From positions 20,140,503-20,204,502 of the forward strand of contig CM019715.1 of assembly GCA_009760885.1 (NCBI GenBank): a stretch of DNA of 64,000 nucleotides, read 5' to 3'. Below, piece after piece: positions 43,787 to 54,970 of this stretch. The notes beneath the pieces are model-generated. The model ran no database searches. It saw only the letters and a program-made list of their open reading frames with translations, and had not been told where the DNA came from. Both the position numbers and the translations under genes were made by a program. Position 1 is the first letter of the stretch. Every line of letters starts with the position of its first letter. Source of the DNA: Achatina immaculata (Eukaryota; Mollusca; Gastropoda; Stylommatophora; Achatinidae).

Positions 43787-44060
43787 AATTATGGGACGCT
43801 GGAGCCACACGGGTTAAACTCGCTGTTCAGCTACACTTAACATTCTCTTCAATCATCATAGTACCTCTCCACTAAGCTCCACCCCCTTCTTACTTGTCAC
43901 ACATAGTTCAAAACCTCCTCACAGCATCACTTTGCAAACCCCTCTTCCCTAATCATCTATTTCACCTTCACCTGGCTAGGTCAACATTGTATCACTCTCC
44001 CTCTCCTCCACGGTTCCCCATCCACCACCCCCAGTTACAACCCACCGACCACATATCACA

Positions 44061-44319
44061 TCATCATCATCATCAGGTGCCGTGCCGACTGGCGTTGGCT
44101 ATTATGTTTCTCCAGAGTACACGATCTTTCATGCAGGCCATCAGCTCAGTTGGTGATCTCCTCTCACACTGTCCCGTCAGACTGTCCAGTATCATTTCTC
44201 TTGGTCTTCCTCTTGATCTTCTTCCTTCTACTATTTTTCCTGTTGTTATAATATTTTCAATGCCCCCTCTTCTCATTGCATGTCCTATGAAAGTACATTG
44301 TCTCTCTCTTATCTTTTTG
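44061..44319 (-). mobile_element. LINE family A 3' fragment in Penelope element 2
   Basis: A 259-bp 5'-truncated copy of the LINE A 3' end (GIENIITTGKIVEGRRSRGR) with the same (GAT)n tail. Perfect 10-bp repeats ACATATCACA at 44051-44060 and 44320-44329 are its target-site duplication. It retains the C that the 36679-39925 copy has lost. Confidence 0.92.
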
Positions 44320-44584
44320 ACATATCACAGGTCTCCATTTAAACAGTCTCCACGTTCTACTAAATCCATTCCTGACACACACCGCCGGATAAGCCACATC
44401 TTACAATTTACAACTAAGTACTCCATTTCATTTTTTGTTTAGCAGTATTAAAGTGAATCTATACTTTATCTTCTTTCTCTATTTCTTCGTCCTGTATGTT
44501 TTTATATGATTAAGGCTCATGTTGAAACGTCACAACTTTGTAGTCGTTACGTAATAAAGTTACTCCTACTTTTTTCCTAGTTTA

Positions 44585-45140
44585 TACATTCGTGTTTCTT
44601 TCTGTACGTGCTGTTTTTTGTGTTTCTGTATGGGTAGCTGTATGTGGTGCTTTATGTGTTTCTGTATGGGTAGCTGTATGTCTTGCTGTATGGGTAACAG
44701 TATGTCTTGCTGTATGGGTAGATTTATGTGTTGCTCTATGGGTTGTTGTATATGTCTCTGTATGGTTATCTGTATGTGTTTCTGTATGGGTAGCTGTATG
44801 TGTTGCTGTATGGGTTGCTGTTTAGGAAGTTGTATATGTTAGTGTATAGGTTGCTGTATGTATTTCTGTATGGGTAGCTGTGTGTGTGTCTGTATGTGTT
44901 TCAACCCATGGTTTGCTGCATGTGTTCCTGTGTGGTTTTTTGTATGGGCTGCTGTATGTGTTGCTGTATGGTTTTTGTATGGGTTGCTGTGTGTGTTTCT
45001 GTATGGTTTTTGTATTGGTTGCTGTACGGTTTTATGTATGGGTTGCTGTATGGGTTTCTGTATGTGTATCTCTATGGGTTGCTGTATGTGTTTCTGTAGG
45101 TGTTGTTGTATGGTTTTTGTATGGGTTGCCGTATGATGTA
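44585..45140. repeat. TGTTGCTGTATG minisatellite block
   Basis: Right-hand continuation of 42205-42742, with units such as TTTCTGTATGGGTAGCTGTA and GGTTTTTGTATGGGTTGC. Confidence 0.93.
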
Positions 45141-45249
45141 TGGGTAAAAAACTTAACGAAGGAACAAGGACAAGTAAAAATTATAGCTTCGTCTTGGGAG
45201 AGTAGTTTCCAGGATTATACCCCGGGGAGGAGATGGGGAGAGGGAGGCA

Positions 45250-46195
45250 GGGAGGTAAGAAGTTAAGCTGAGAAAGTGGTTAGTTAAGTGAAAATCTTGG
45301 AAGTTAAGCTGAGAAAGTGGTCGGTCAAGTGAAAATCTTGGAAGTTAAGCTGAGAAAGTGGTCGGTCAAGTGAAAATCTTGGAAGTTAAGCTGAGAAAGT
45401 GGTCGGTCAAGTGAAAATCTTGGAAGTTAAGCTGAGAAAGTGGTCGTCAAGTGAAAATCTTGGAAGTTAAGCTGAGAAAGTGGTCAGTCAAGTGAAAGTT
45501 TAGAAAGTTAAGCTGAGAAAGTGGTCAGTCAAGTGAAAGTCTTGGAAGTTAAGCTGAGAAAGTGGTTAGTTAAGTGAAAATCTTGGAAGTTAAGCTGAGA
45601 AAGTGGTCGGTCAAGTGAAAATCTTGGAAGTTAAGCTGAGAAAGTGGTCGGTCAAGTGAAAATCTTGGAAGTTAAGCTGAGAAAGTGGTCGGTCAAGTGA
45701 AAATCTTGGAAGTTAAGCTGAGAAAGTGGTCGGTCAAGTGAAAATCTTGGAAGTTAAGCTGAGAAAGTGGTCAGTCAAGTGAAAATGTTGAAAGTTAAGC
45801 TGAGAAAGTGGTCAGTCAAGTGAAAGTCTTAGAAGCTAAGCTGAGAAAGTGGTCAGTCAAGTGAAAATCTTGGAAGTTAAGCTGAGAAAGTGATCAGTCA
45901 AGTGAAAATCTTGGAAGTTAAGCTGAGAAAGTGGTCAGTCAAGTAAATGTCTTGGAAATTAAACTGAGAAAGTGGTCAGTCAAGTGAAAATCTTGGAAAT
46001 TAAGCTGAGAAAGTGGTCAGTCAAGTAAAAGTCTTGGAAATTAAGCTGAGAAAGTGGTCAGTCAAGTAAAAGTCTTGGAAATTAAACTGAGAAAGTGGTC
46101 AGTCAAGTGAAAGTCTTGGAAGTTAAGCTGAGAAATGGTCAGTCAAGTAAAAGTCTTGGAAATAAGCTAAGTAAGTGATCAGTTAAGGGAAAATC
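45250..46195. repeat. 41-bp minisatellite, ~22 copies
   Basis: Units GGAAGTTAAGCTGAGAAAGT plus GGTCGGTCAAGTGAAAATCTT. Left units are most uniform, and variants (AGTC for GGTC, AAGTAAAAG for AAGTGAAAA) accumulate to the right. Confidence 0.96.
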
Positions 46196-46499
46196 TTGTA
46201 GAGATAACGACTAAGTCTGAAGATGACCGAGTGAAGTGTTGTTGCTGTGGTGATGGCTGTATCTGTTTGTGTGTTACAGAACAGAGCATGCCTGAGAGAA
46301 GCATCGTTGTCTGTCTACTTCTGCAGTGGTGTCTGCATAAAAACTTTTTTGCTGTCAGTCTCCATGGCCCTGCATTAAACAACTTCATGTATTCTGACCA
46401 ATGCCTGTTGTTTACCTGCTTCTGAGTGTCATATATGAAGACTGTTCCCTGTAGTTGTGGCACGAATGATCACAACCGAGAAAGGACTTAATACACTTT
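46196..46499. other. Unique sequence, no gene seen
   Basis: A minus-strand frame (46179-46463) has no recognised motif. Confidence 0.4.
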
Positions 46500-47345
46500 C
46501 TTCTCCTAACCTGCCTGTTTATGGCATTAGCGTCGTAGGGAGTCTCAGACATTGGTCCAGAGCACTTGAGAGGCCTGGGTAGCTGTCATGTTATGTTTCC
46601 TCAGTGAGTCTTTCACCCCATCTATCCACTTTTTCCTTGCTCGTCCCCGCGCCCTATATCAGAGGTTTTCGAGTTGTATGCGCGAGCCTCTGGTTGTTCT
46701 GGATTCATGCGCATCAAATGTCCGAACCACTTAATCCTCTGATTTTCTATGTGATCCTTGCAGGGATTGTTCTCACCATCTGCCGGATTATTTCATTTAG
46801 CACTCGATCCCTTCTTGACTTGTTTATCATTTTGTTTAAGCATTTCATCTCGCATGTTGTTTCTTTTCTGTCATGGTATTTGGTGATAGTCCATTGTGAT
46901 ATTTGGATGTTTTAGGATTGGTGCAAGTTGATAGGTAATATTATCTTCTACATTCGATTTATGTGTCTATTTTCCATCACGTGTAAATATGCCTCCTACA
47001 TATTTGGATTCAGTAACATGCTTGAGTTTGGTGTTATTTGTATAAATGTTAATAGTTTTGGGGGTTCTTCTTATCATCACTGTTAATATTTTCTCGATAT
47101 TTAGTTTAATACTGTAATCTTTGCAGTGCTGGTGAGACTTCTGAGGTGACTTTGTAGTTTTTCATCATTTTGGTGTATAAGGGCGTGGTAGTCTGTGAAC
47201 CACGTCTGTTCATTTAATTTCTCCGGTCCTGTGTTTGCATCTTTGGTGATCTGGTCCATATATATGATAAGGAGCACACACAACCTCGCTGAAATCCCAA
47301 TGTCACCTTGAACCAGGTAGTCAAACCAGTGGCTGTTCAGGCTGA
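46500..47345 (-). mobile_element. LINE family D RT/C-terminal remnant
   Basis: Minus-strand blocks: LIIYMDQITKDANTGPEKL (after RT motif B), then WFTDYHALIHQNDEKLQSH, aligned with the usual FADDQALI...EE.LQ segment, so the catalytic YADD-equivalent reads FTDYH and is lost. Further on are NEIIRQMVRTIPARIT, KWFGHLMRM and KWIDGVKDSLR.H, the standard LINE C-terminal order. Many stops. This family differs from A, B, C and E in sequence. Confidence 0.7.
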
Positions 47346-47470
47346 ACACGTGTTATCGTGGCAGAAGACCCTGATGTTGTCATGTAAATGTCCTCTTATC
47401 CCATATGATCCCATAACTTGTTCCTTAATACTTACATAGAATTTAAGGAACATTTACACGGTTCCCACAT

Positions 47471-47600
47471 CTTTATGTATTCCCACAACTTCTTCTCTTA
47501 TAGCAGTCTGTACAGGCTGTTATTGTTTCTCGTCTCTATCAATAGTTTACCCTGAAGGCATCGTCTAGAATACCACAAGTAAATAAAGCAACAGTCTGTT
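47471..47600. repeat. Satellite-flank duplicate, copy 1
   Basis: About 130 bp (from CTTTATGTATTCCCACAACT to AAATAAAGCAACAGTC) nearly identical to 57004-57135. In both places it is followed directly by the S satellite in the same orientation, so flank and satellite were copied together. Confidence 0.9.
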
Positions 47601-47875
47601 TCTCAAACATCAGTGTAGTCGTGTTTCTCAAACATTAGTGTAGTCGTGTTTCTCAAACATCAGTTTAGTTGTCTTTCTCAACCGTCAGTTTAGTTGTGTT
47701 ATCAGCTATCAGTGTAGTAGTGTTTCTCAAACATCAGTGTAGTCGTGTTTCTCAAACATCAGTGTAGTCGTGTTTCTCAAACATCAGTTTAGCTGTCTTT
47801 CTCAACCGTCAGTTTAGTCGTGTTATCAGCTATAAGTTTAGTCGTGTTTCTCAAACATCAGTTTATACACTCGCA
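47601..47875 (-). repeat. S satellite, block 1 (reverse orientation)
   Basis: Units GTGTTTCTCAAACATCAGTG plus TAGTC, the reverse complement of the GAGAAACACGACTAAAC satellite at 55172-56155 and 58660-62945. Confidence 0.93.
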
Positions 47876-48224
47876 CAGACAGACACACGTAGAGTCAGAA
47901 AAGGAAGATGTATGCTGGGGGCTGATGTTGCAGAGATAAGGAAAGGAAATTTATTAAGTTTGGAACTTGAATACATAAACTTTATGTATGTGCGTCTTTT
48001 ATTCATGAAAAATGAAAAAAAACTGAATTAAAAAGTGAAAAAACCATCATAGCATAAACTTACGTCTCTGGCCGTATGACATGATTTACGCTCTGTAGGA
48101 GATAATTCAGTTGCATAATTTAGATGCGTGTAAAAACAGTTGTAATGAAAGCAACGTCTTGGCAAAAAACTTATCACATTCAAAACAAAACAAAGATCTG
48201 ATCAGTTATATGCACATGTTTCTT
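47876..48224. other. Unique AT-rich sequence
   Basis: No gene recognised. Confidence 0.4.
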
Positions 48225-48404
48225 TTATTCCTCATATTTGTTCTCCACTTCATACGCTCTATAGTTCAGTGACCAGAATTTCAAATGAATTAGTTCGTTT
48301 GCTCCAACATAAAACCGACAGAGTTGACAGACCTTGTACGCCTTTGGATCAAAGTTAAAAGTGATATTTAAGTCAAATTCTAAACAAAATGAAAAGTAGC
48401 ACAT
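48225..48404 (-). CDS. Small unassigned frame, 59 codons
   Basis: An ATG-to-TAA minus-strand frame with non-repetitive composition: FDLNITFNFDPKAYKVCQLC, then a hydrophobic/aromatic part with LKFWSLNYRAYEVENKYEE at the end. It has three Cys in the first 30 residues plus a fourth. No family is recognised and no clear splice sites are seen. It lies in unique DNA beside another non-repeat frame on the same strand (48551-48940), so the two may be pieces of one gene or pseudogene. Chance is a real alternative. Confidence 0.22.
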   Translation of the reverse strand: MCYFSFCLEFDLNITFNFDPKAYKVCQLCRFYVGANELIHLKFWSLNYRAYEVENKYEE

Positions 48405-48550
48405 TTCTAATCTAACCCATTTTTTAAAAAATAAAAATAAGATAACGTCTTTCTAGTTTCTTAAATTCTGCGTAGAATTTTTCTGGCACATCATGAAAAA
48501 TAATTAACAATCAAAAGAGGTGAAAAGAAGATGGAAGAAAATCTGAAATT

Positions 48551-48940
48551 CTAACAGCTTGAAGATTTCCAGATCTGGGTATTGTCCTCATGTTCCTCTT
48601 CTATTTTTCTGGAACTGCCAGCGGAATGTTCTACGCTGTGTCGCAGTACGTCGAGCAGGGAGGGATGTAGAGTATGGCAGCACGACACAGCAAGTTTTCT
48701 AACTGCAGATTTAGGAGAACTTTTGTTGAATTCACCAAACAGAACGCCGGACATTTTCCGCGTGAACAGGAAAGACTGACTATAGAGACGGATAGGATGG
48801 TAGAATTCTAGAAGGTATTCAGACTTGATTGAAATTTCCTGCAGTGAAAGAGGGAGATTTCTACAGCCAGCACAAAAGACATAGCAAGACTCTCCTAGCT
48901 TCGTGACATTCATGAAAGTGAGAGAAGAAAATAAATCCAC
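48551..48940 (-). CDS. Unassigned frame, possible exon or pseudogene piece
   Basis: A 129-codon minus-strand frame, the longest in the window not explained by repeats or a transposon. The first codon is GTG; the first ATG is at codon 10. A pyrimidine-rich run (TTATTTTCTTCTCTCACTTT) precedes CACGAAGCTAG, a possible 3' splice site. The product has a Cys-rich early part (CYVFCAGC), a basic middle and an acidic end (EEEHEDNTQ). No domain is recognised. Confidence 0.25.
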   Translation of the reverse strand: MDLFSSLTFMNVTKLGESCYVFCAGCRNLPLSLQEISIKSEYLLEFYHPIRLYSQSFLFTRKMSGVLFGEFNKSSPKSAVRKLAVSCCHTLHPSLLDVLRHSVEHSAGSSRKIEEEHEDNTQIWKSSSC

Positions 48941-49324
48941 GACATAGTCTTATACAAAACTTGACCGAGAAATTCCAGACATTAAATAGACACTTCACCA
49001 TCTTCCGGTTTCTTGCATAAAATATCAGGAAAATATCAGAGAGTAGCTGAGTAGGTCGCAGTGACATCATGGATTGCTTCTTATGAAGAATTTGATTATG
49101 AGGTTTTGCAAGTTTGTTCGTCACGTCGTTATCCGTTTCGTTATTGCAGAGAAAGAAGTAGATGAGAGGATAGAGAAAATGAATGTGTTGTAACATACAC
49201 ATCGCGTCCGGTGGAGAATGGGATATGTCCTGCCACCTGGAGAGAAACTGAAAAGCGGAAAAAAGTAACAATGTCTCCTAGCAGACTTCACAGTCTTAGT
49301 GATTATACTGACCCCTGCCGCGCT
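48941..49324. other. Unique sequence
   Basis: A minus-strand frame at 48861-49271 overlaps the preceding one in a different phase and has no motif. 49280-49340 shows a short match to dispersed repeat R1. Confidence 0.4.
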
Positions 49325-49445
49325 GTCACTGGGACCACCAACGGAGAAGTGGGACAGAGTTTTGGTCGGCTATGTCAGAGAAGTGGGACAGAGTTTTGGT
49401 CGGCTGTGTCAGAGAAGTGGGACAGAGTTTTGGTCGGCCATGTTT
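49325..49445. repeat. ~34-bp repeat, 3 copies
   Basis: Units GAGAAGTGGGACAGAGTTTT plus GGTCGGC.ATGTCA. The sequence resembles the 44-bp unit at 7698 (GGAGACGTGGGATAGGGTCTTGG), and both arrays follow R1-like sequence. Confidence 0.85.
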
Positions 49446-50310
49446 TTTCTAGCCATGACAGTTGTTCTGTCACTCAAGCGCCTGAGTTACCGTGAAAAGT
49501 TGATCATCCATCTTCCGCGTGCGGTAACATAGCATTCTGTGTGGAACTAACTCAAACAGCTTAATGTAGCTTCACCAGTCTATTTTGTAAATGACAGTTG
49601 GAAACTCCTAACCAACATGCACTTTCTTTAGGACTCTTATCATAAAACATTATAGTTTTGGTATGTATCATCACATATACTTGTAGTATCGGTGTCTAGA
49701 AATACACGTCCTTCTCTTGTGGGAGCTTCCAGAGTCCGCCATTCCCTTGGCATCATTGTGTACTGTAGTTACGTAGGCCTTGATCTAACATTATCCTGCA
49801 TTGTTCTTGGTCCTTGATGTTTCACTTATACGGCTCTCAATTGATTGACTCACTGATATGCCAGCTAGTTGCTGCCATCCTTGTCTTAGCATCTTCTGAT
49901 ATCTAAGTCCCAGTCTTTACTCGCACACGCACGAAAAAGGGTCACGAAATAGATGATGGGAGTTAGATTGACAAGAGGCTGACACTCCCCCACCCTCGCT
50001 CCCTTAGCCACAGCTTCCTAGTAGTTACTGCACTACTACGACTGGGTGTTTGATCCACTTTTCTCAGGTTGAAGCTCGGAGCATACTTGCAGTTTCCTTG
50101 CTGTTATGTTGCTATTATGTTGCTGTTGCTGTGTTCACGGCTGATAGTACTGAAATGTCCTCAGACTCCGATCTACAACCTATACTTTTTAAATCCTAAG
50201 GTAATCAACAGCTCGGGGTACCTCAGCTGCCAGACCTCAAAGAGCATTCAGCACAAACAATGTCAGTTCCAGTATGACCATATCTTCCGACTTTCCTTTT
50301 ATTCAAGCAT
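49446..50310. other. Unique sequence, no gene seen
   Basis: No recognised repeat or coding feature. Confidence 0.4.
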
Positions 50311-50575
50311 CCACCGTAGGCTTAGTTCACAGAGCTGACTTCTCATCACCACCGTAGGCTTAGTTCACAGAGCTGACTTCTCATCACCACCGTAGGCTTA
50401 GTTCACAGAGCTGACTTCTCATCACCACCGTAGGCTTAGTTCACAGAGCTGACTTCTCATCACCACCGTAGGCTTAGTTCACAGAGCTGACTTCTCATCA
50501 CCACTGTAGGCTTAGTTCACAGAGCTGACTTCTCATCACCACCGTAGGCTTAGTTCACAGAGCTGACTTCACATC
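50311..50575. repeat. 38-bp minisatellite, 7 copies
   Basis: Nearly identical units CACCGTAGGCTTAGTTCACA plus GAGCTGACTTCTCATCAC. Confidence 0.96.
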
Positions 50576-50619
50576 ATGCGACTCTTCTTCCCGGCAGCGC
50601 TAAAACGACATGGCATTTC

Positions 50620-50740
50620 TTTTCTTAGATTAGTAATATGAGATTCTCTGAACTTCTAAGTTTTAGATTAGTAATATGAGATTCTCTGAACTTCTGAGTT
50701 TTAGATTAGTAATATGAGATTCTCTGAAGCTCTAAATTTT
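50620..50740. repeat. ~39-bp repeat, 3 copies
   Basis: Units TTAGATTAGTAATATGAGAT plus TCTCTGAACTTCTGAGTTT. Confidence 0.93.
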
Positions 50741-51794
50741 CACTATGCGTGCAGTTGAACCGTTGCTCCTCTTCTTTTTTGTCGTTCTGCAACTGCCAAC
50801 TCGTTCCTTCCCCGCTCCCTTCTTTTTTTTCTTATAGCTTTTATAACAGGAGCTCTCGGTCGCACGATGCCTGTGCTACAAGCCGTCACTGTGCAAGCAA
50901 AGTTTGCTTGTTCCAAAAAATATTAGGAAACAAGCAAACTGCTGCTACAGCAGTTCCCCTCAAGCTTTCCTATACATGGCGTCTATTCTGTTTATTGACG
51001 CGGTCCTCGTCTTTATTCTGTTTATCCTGTTTATTCTGTTTATAATTATCAGAGTCAGTGAATCTAACACTGTTACCTGCACGTTCCGCTTGATGCAGGC
51101 AGGGAGTGAGAGAAAACTGGCTCTGATACGAAAGGATGTCTGCTGCTGTTCGAGGCGCTTTCACGCTACCTGGAGAGAGAAATGCTGCAGAGCGACACTG
51201 AAAAGTGTCAGGTGTCCGTGACGTAGATACTGTCTTAAAGACATATTAGTCAATCTGTAGCCTCAAACCTGGAATCATAGACGGAATTTTAGTACGAAGA
51301 CGCATCAGATACAAAATGTGTTGTTTGCGTACATCTATTTAAGAACACTCGCGTGTGTACTATACACATATCCAGTATGAGAAGTCATATGACCAGCGTA
51401 TTTTTTCTGGGCCATTATAGGGGTTTTTAAAAATATAAATTTGGTCGGGGGTGGGGGTGGGGGTGTTACTGTCGCGCGACATCCCGCAGAAAATGTGCGG
51501 GGATTTCTTTCTGCCACAGTTCGACTGTCTGATGCATTAGCGCGATGTCTGCCGCGATGTCTGCCGTGTGTGTATGTCTGTGTGTTTGTGTGCATTAGTG
51601 ATTTCACTTGACATCTAAAGGGGTCGTTGTTTACGTGTTTTTTGACTTGACGTGATATTGTAGAGCTTGGTGAGTGTTTCAAGTGCGGGCACAACCGCGT
51701 GCCCTCGGGTGCTCTAGTCCAGCGCTTCCCAGCTGTTGGCCCATGACAACATCTCTAGTTTCTTTGGTATTTTCACTGTGAAACGTTTAACAAC
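50741..51794. other. Unique sequence
   Basis: Includes a short TTTATTCTG repeat near 51010-51045 and a G-rich run near 51447-51463. Frames on both strands lack motifs. Confidence 0.4.
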
Positions 51795-52080
51795 AGGTGT
51801 GGAACCAGATATGGAACCAGGTGTGGAACCAGATGTGGAACCAGATGTGGAACCAGATGTGGAACCAGGTGTGAAACCAGATGTGGAACCAGATGTGGAA
51901 CCAGGTGTGGAACCAGATGTGGAAACAGATGTGGAAGCAAATGTGGAACCAGATGTGGAACCAGGTGTGGAACCAGATGTGGAAACAGGTGTGAAACCAG
52001 ATGTGGAAGCAGATGTGGAACAATATGTGGAAGCAGATGTGGAAGCAGGTGTGGAAGCAGATGTGGAACCAGATGTGGAA
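51795..52080. repeat. 12-bp minisatellite (GGAACCAGATGT), ~24 copies
   Basis: Units GGAACCAGATGT and GGAACCAGGTGT alternate in 24-36-bp higher-order patterns. The acidic/Pro plus frame and the aromatic or Ser/Thr-rich minus frames are translations of it. Confidence 0.96.
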
Positions 52081-52759
52081 ACTGAAATTGGAACCAGATA
52101 TGGAAGCGCTTGTACGGAATAAAGTGGCATGATTTCTCTCAGAGAAATCTTTTCGCCAATAATTACACGGAAACTCACAATATAAAAAAGTTCGCCAAAA
52201 TACAGTGAAGAATTCCCAGCTATATTACGAAATACTTTAACCTTTACTAATTAACAGTAAAAAACTGTGCATAGAGGGAGTTGGTCTGTTTACGGTAAAT
52301 TTAAATGATAGGGTAAGACATTTCTTCCTTACAGATGCAGGAGTCTTCATGACAAACGATGTGTCCTTGACAAGCGTCAGGTGGACATTTGAAGATAAGA
52401 GCATACAGGTCACAGACATTCAACTTCCGGTGTGGCTAGGTTTGACAAGGTAACGGCTGACAGGTTTGGCGTGCTGCTGTGGACAAGAGCGTGTCAACCA
52501 GTGTTGACTGGGTTATATCAGTCACTGCTGACAGCCCGTTTCGACCGAGGACTTGTACATCAACCATCAATGACAACTGCAGGTCGGCCATTGCTGGCAG
52601 GTGCTATTGGAACTAGGCAGAAGGCCTCAAATAAGGAACACTGGGCAGGCCCTGACAGTTCTGCATATTCCAAACCAGATCAAGTTGGAACGACAGCGTG
52701 GCATACAGTTCTTCTAGATCGTCTTCAGTTGGACAGTTGTATTACACCAACTTCAGAAT
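52081..52759. other. Unique sequence
   Basis: A plus frame (52432-52950) runs from here into the next minisatellite but has no recognised motif. Confidence 0.4.
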
Positions 52760-52925
52760 GTAGTTTATGTAAATGTCGTAGTAAATGTAATTTATGTAAA
52801 TGTCGTAGTAAATTTAGTTTATGTAAATGTCGTAGTAAATGTAGTTTATGTAAATGTCGTGGTAAATGTAGTTTATGTAAATGTCGTAGTAAATGTAGTT
52901 TATGTAAATGTCGTGGTAAATGTAG
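52760..52925. repeat. 27-bp minisatellite, ~6 copies
   Basis: Units TGTAGTTTATGTAAATGTCG plus TAGTAAA. The Cys-rich plus frame is a repeat artefact. Confidence 0.95.
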
Positions 52926-53804
52926 TTTTAAAAACTGTATGTTCACGTAACGTTATCTTCATGGATTGTTATTCCTTGAGGAACAAACAAAACGAGAGAA
53001 TACGCCAAACATATTTTTCTTCTCATCTCCTGACGGTTTTCTAAATAAAAAGTTTGACCCGACTGGGAGATCTACTGGAGCAAGCGGTCTTCTTTTCTTG
53101 CCGTCATATAGCAGCTGTGCTGGCCTTGATCTCCAGCCAAAGATATCGGCAAAATGCAAGGATTTTTGTATCTTTTTTCCCGCGTCTTCGCTGTGGGATG
53201 GGATTTGTAAGGTTTCCTGTCTCATTTATCATTCGCGTCTTCTTGGCTTACAGTGATTTCTTCAATCCAGCCTTTGCTGTCAGTCGAGTCTTTTTCTGTA
53301 ACTAATTTTCTTGTGCCTTAAGCTACTGGTTGGCATGGAAACTGCACGTCATCCAATACCCTCATTTACAGTGTTGTTCTAGTTTTGGGTAGCCTAAAAA
53401 GTGTCTTATTTTTGCGTACCAAAATTTTCTTTTTTTTTTTTCCCGTGTATGGTATCCAGTGCAGGATGGAAAACATACATCGATAACTGACCTCAATGTC
53501 TTATGTTCGTTGACAACACATAGCATTTGTCTCATTAAATTTTCAAACTCTCTTGATTCTGGCATATCATCAGCTTCTCAAATACTTTCCTCGACAAGGA
53601 TTACCGGATACGGCTTCTCTGTTCGTATGTTTCATGGGCTATTTTCCTTCTAGACTCTCTTTCTCTTCCTCTTCGCTTCAGCATTGCTCTCTGAGTCACT
53701 GCTGCTTTCACTAGGACATTCACTCTTATGAAAGCTGCATCACTAGCTACCTTAATCTATTGTATTGTCTCTCAAGCCGTATCTTCTTCTTCTTCTACTC
53801 TCTG
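52926..53804. other. Unique sequence
   Basis: No recognised coding or repeat features. A minus frame at 53362-53565 lacks motifs. Confidence 0.4.
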
Positions 53805-54045
53805 GAACTGCTATGTGATGTTCTTTGCAGTCGAAGCTGTGAAGATGTTGAGGCGCTGCATCGTGTGGACTTGGGTCATGACAGCTATTTTCAGTCTCTA
53901 AGTGCTGCTAAAAGGCAGGAGGTGTGCAATGCTTCTTTAGCAGACTCCACTACCATGGAAACTATGGTGATCGTTAGCCAGGCTATGCCTGTTATTGGAA
54001 GGTACCAATGGCGAGGTGAGGCATGGTCTTGATCAGCTATGGTTT
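53805..54045 (+). repeat. Dispersed repeat R1, copy 2
   Basis: Matches 7485-7735 in block order (TGGAACTGCTATGTGATGTT, GTCATGACAGCTATTTTCAG, TTAGCAGACTCCACTACCAT). The two copies are well diverged and each is followed by a minisatellite or repeat. Confidence 0.65.
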
Positions 54046-54169
54046 GCCAGCACTATGGATCACAACCGCCAAAACCGGATAGCATCTTCGCCACCCCCTT
54101 CCTCAGTGGCATACCTGCTTCCACGTTTTCTTTCCTTGTTTGAACTTTCCCATCAGTTCTGCTGGAATC

Positions 54170-54970
54170 TGTATATGTCAGGTCACTTGTATTGTTCTCA
54201 GGTCACTTGTTTTGTTCTCAAGTCACTTGTATTGTTCAGATCATTTGTATTGTTTTCAGGTCACTTGTATTGTTGTCAGGTCACTTGTATTGTTCAGATC
54301 ATTTGTATTGTTTTCAGGTCACTTATATTGTTCTCAGGTCACTTGTATTGTTCTCAGGTCACTTGTATTGTTCTAAGAAGACTTGTATTGTTCTCAGATC
54401 ACTTATATTGTTCTCAGATTATTTGTGTTGTTCTCAGGTCACTTGTATTGTTCTCAAGTCACTTGTATTGTTCAGATCATTTGTATTGTTCTCAGGTCAC
54501 TTGTATTGTTCTCAGGTCACTTGTATTGTTCTCAGGTAACTTGTATTGTTCTAAGGAGACTTGTATTGTTCTTAGATCACTTATATTGTTCTCAGATTAT
54601 TTGTGTTGTTCTCAGGTCACTTGTATTGTTCTCAAGTCACTTGTATTGTTCTCAGATCACTTATATTGTTCTCAGATCACTTATATTGTTCTCAGATCAT
54701 ATGTGTTGTTCTCATGTCACTTGTATTGTTCTCAAGTCACTTGTATTGTTCTCAGGACACTTGTATTGTTCTCATATCACTTATATTGTTCTCAGATCAC
54801 TTATATTGTTCTCAGATCATTTGTGTTGTTCTCAGGTCACTTGTATTGTTCTCAAGTCACTTGTATTGTTCTCAGGACACTTGTATTGTTCTCATATCAC
54901 TTATATTGTTCTCAAATTATTTGTAATGTTCTCAGATCATTTGTATTGTTCTCTGGTCACTTGTATTGTT
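54170..54970. repeat. 20-bp minisatellite, ~40 copies
   Basis: Units CACTTGTATTGTTCTCAGGT with scattered changes and ~140-bp higher-order duplications (54640-54780 resembles 54780-54910). Because 20 is not a multiple of three, the repeat is open in all plus frames and yields long spurious frames. Confidence 0.97.

Larger units (their letters stand above)
42745..44580 (+). mobile_element. Penelope-like element 2 (5'-truncated)
   Basis: Inserted within the TGTTGCTGTATG minisatellite, which is present on both sides. It carries RT C-terminal and GIY-YIG coding sequence followed by ~750 bp of 3' region that itself contains a family A LINE copy. It ends near AATAAAGTTACTCCTACTTT. The same 5' loss as element 1 suggests similar incomplete reverse transcription. 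Confidence 0.85.

Noticed and set aside
51736..52178. Acidic plus frame and Ser/Thr-rich minus frame resembling mucin-like proteins
   Set aside because: Both are translations of the 12-bp GGAACCAGATGT array.
52432..52950. 172-codon frame ending in a Cys-rich repeat, resembling a zinc-finger or metallothionein-like protein
   Set aside because: The Cys-rich part is the 27-bp minisatellite, and the rest has no motif or splice context.
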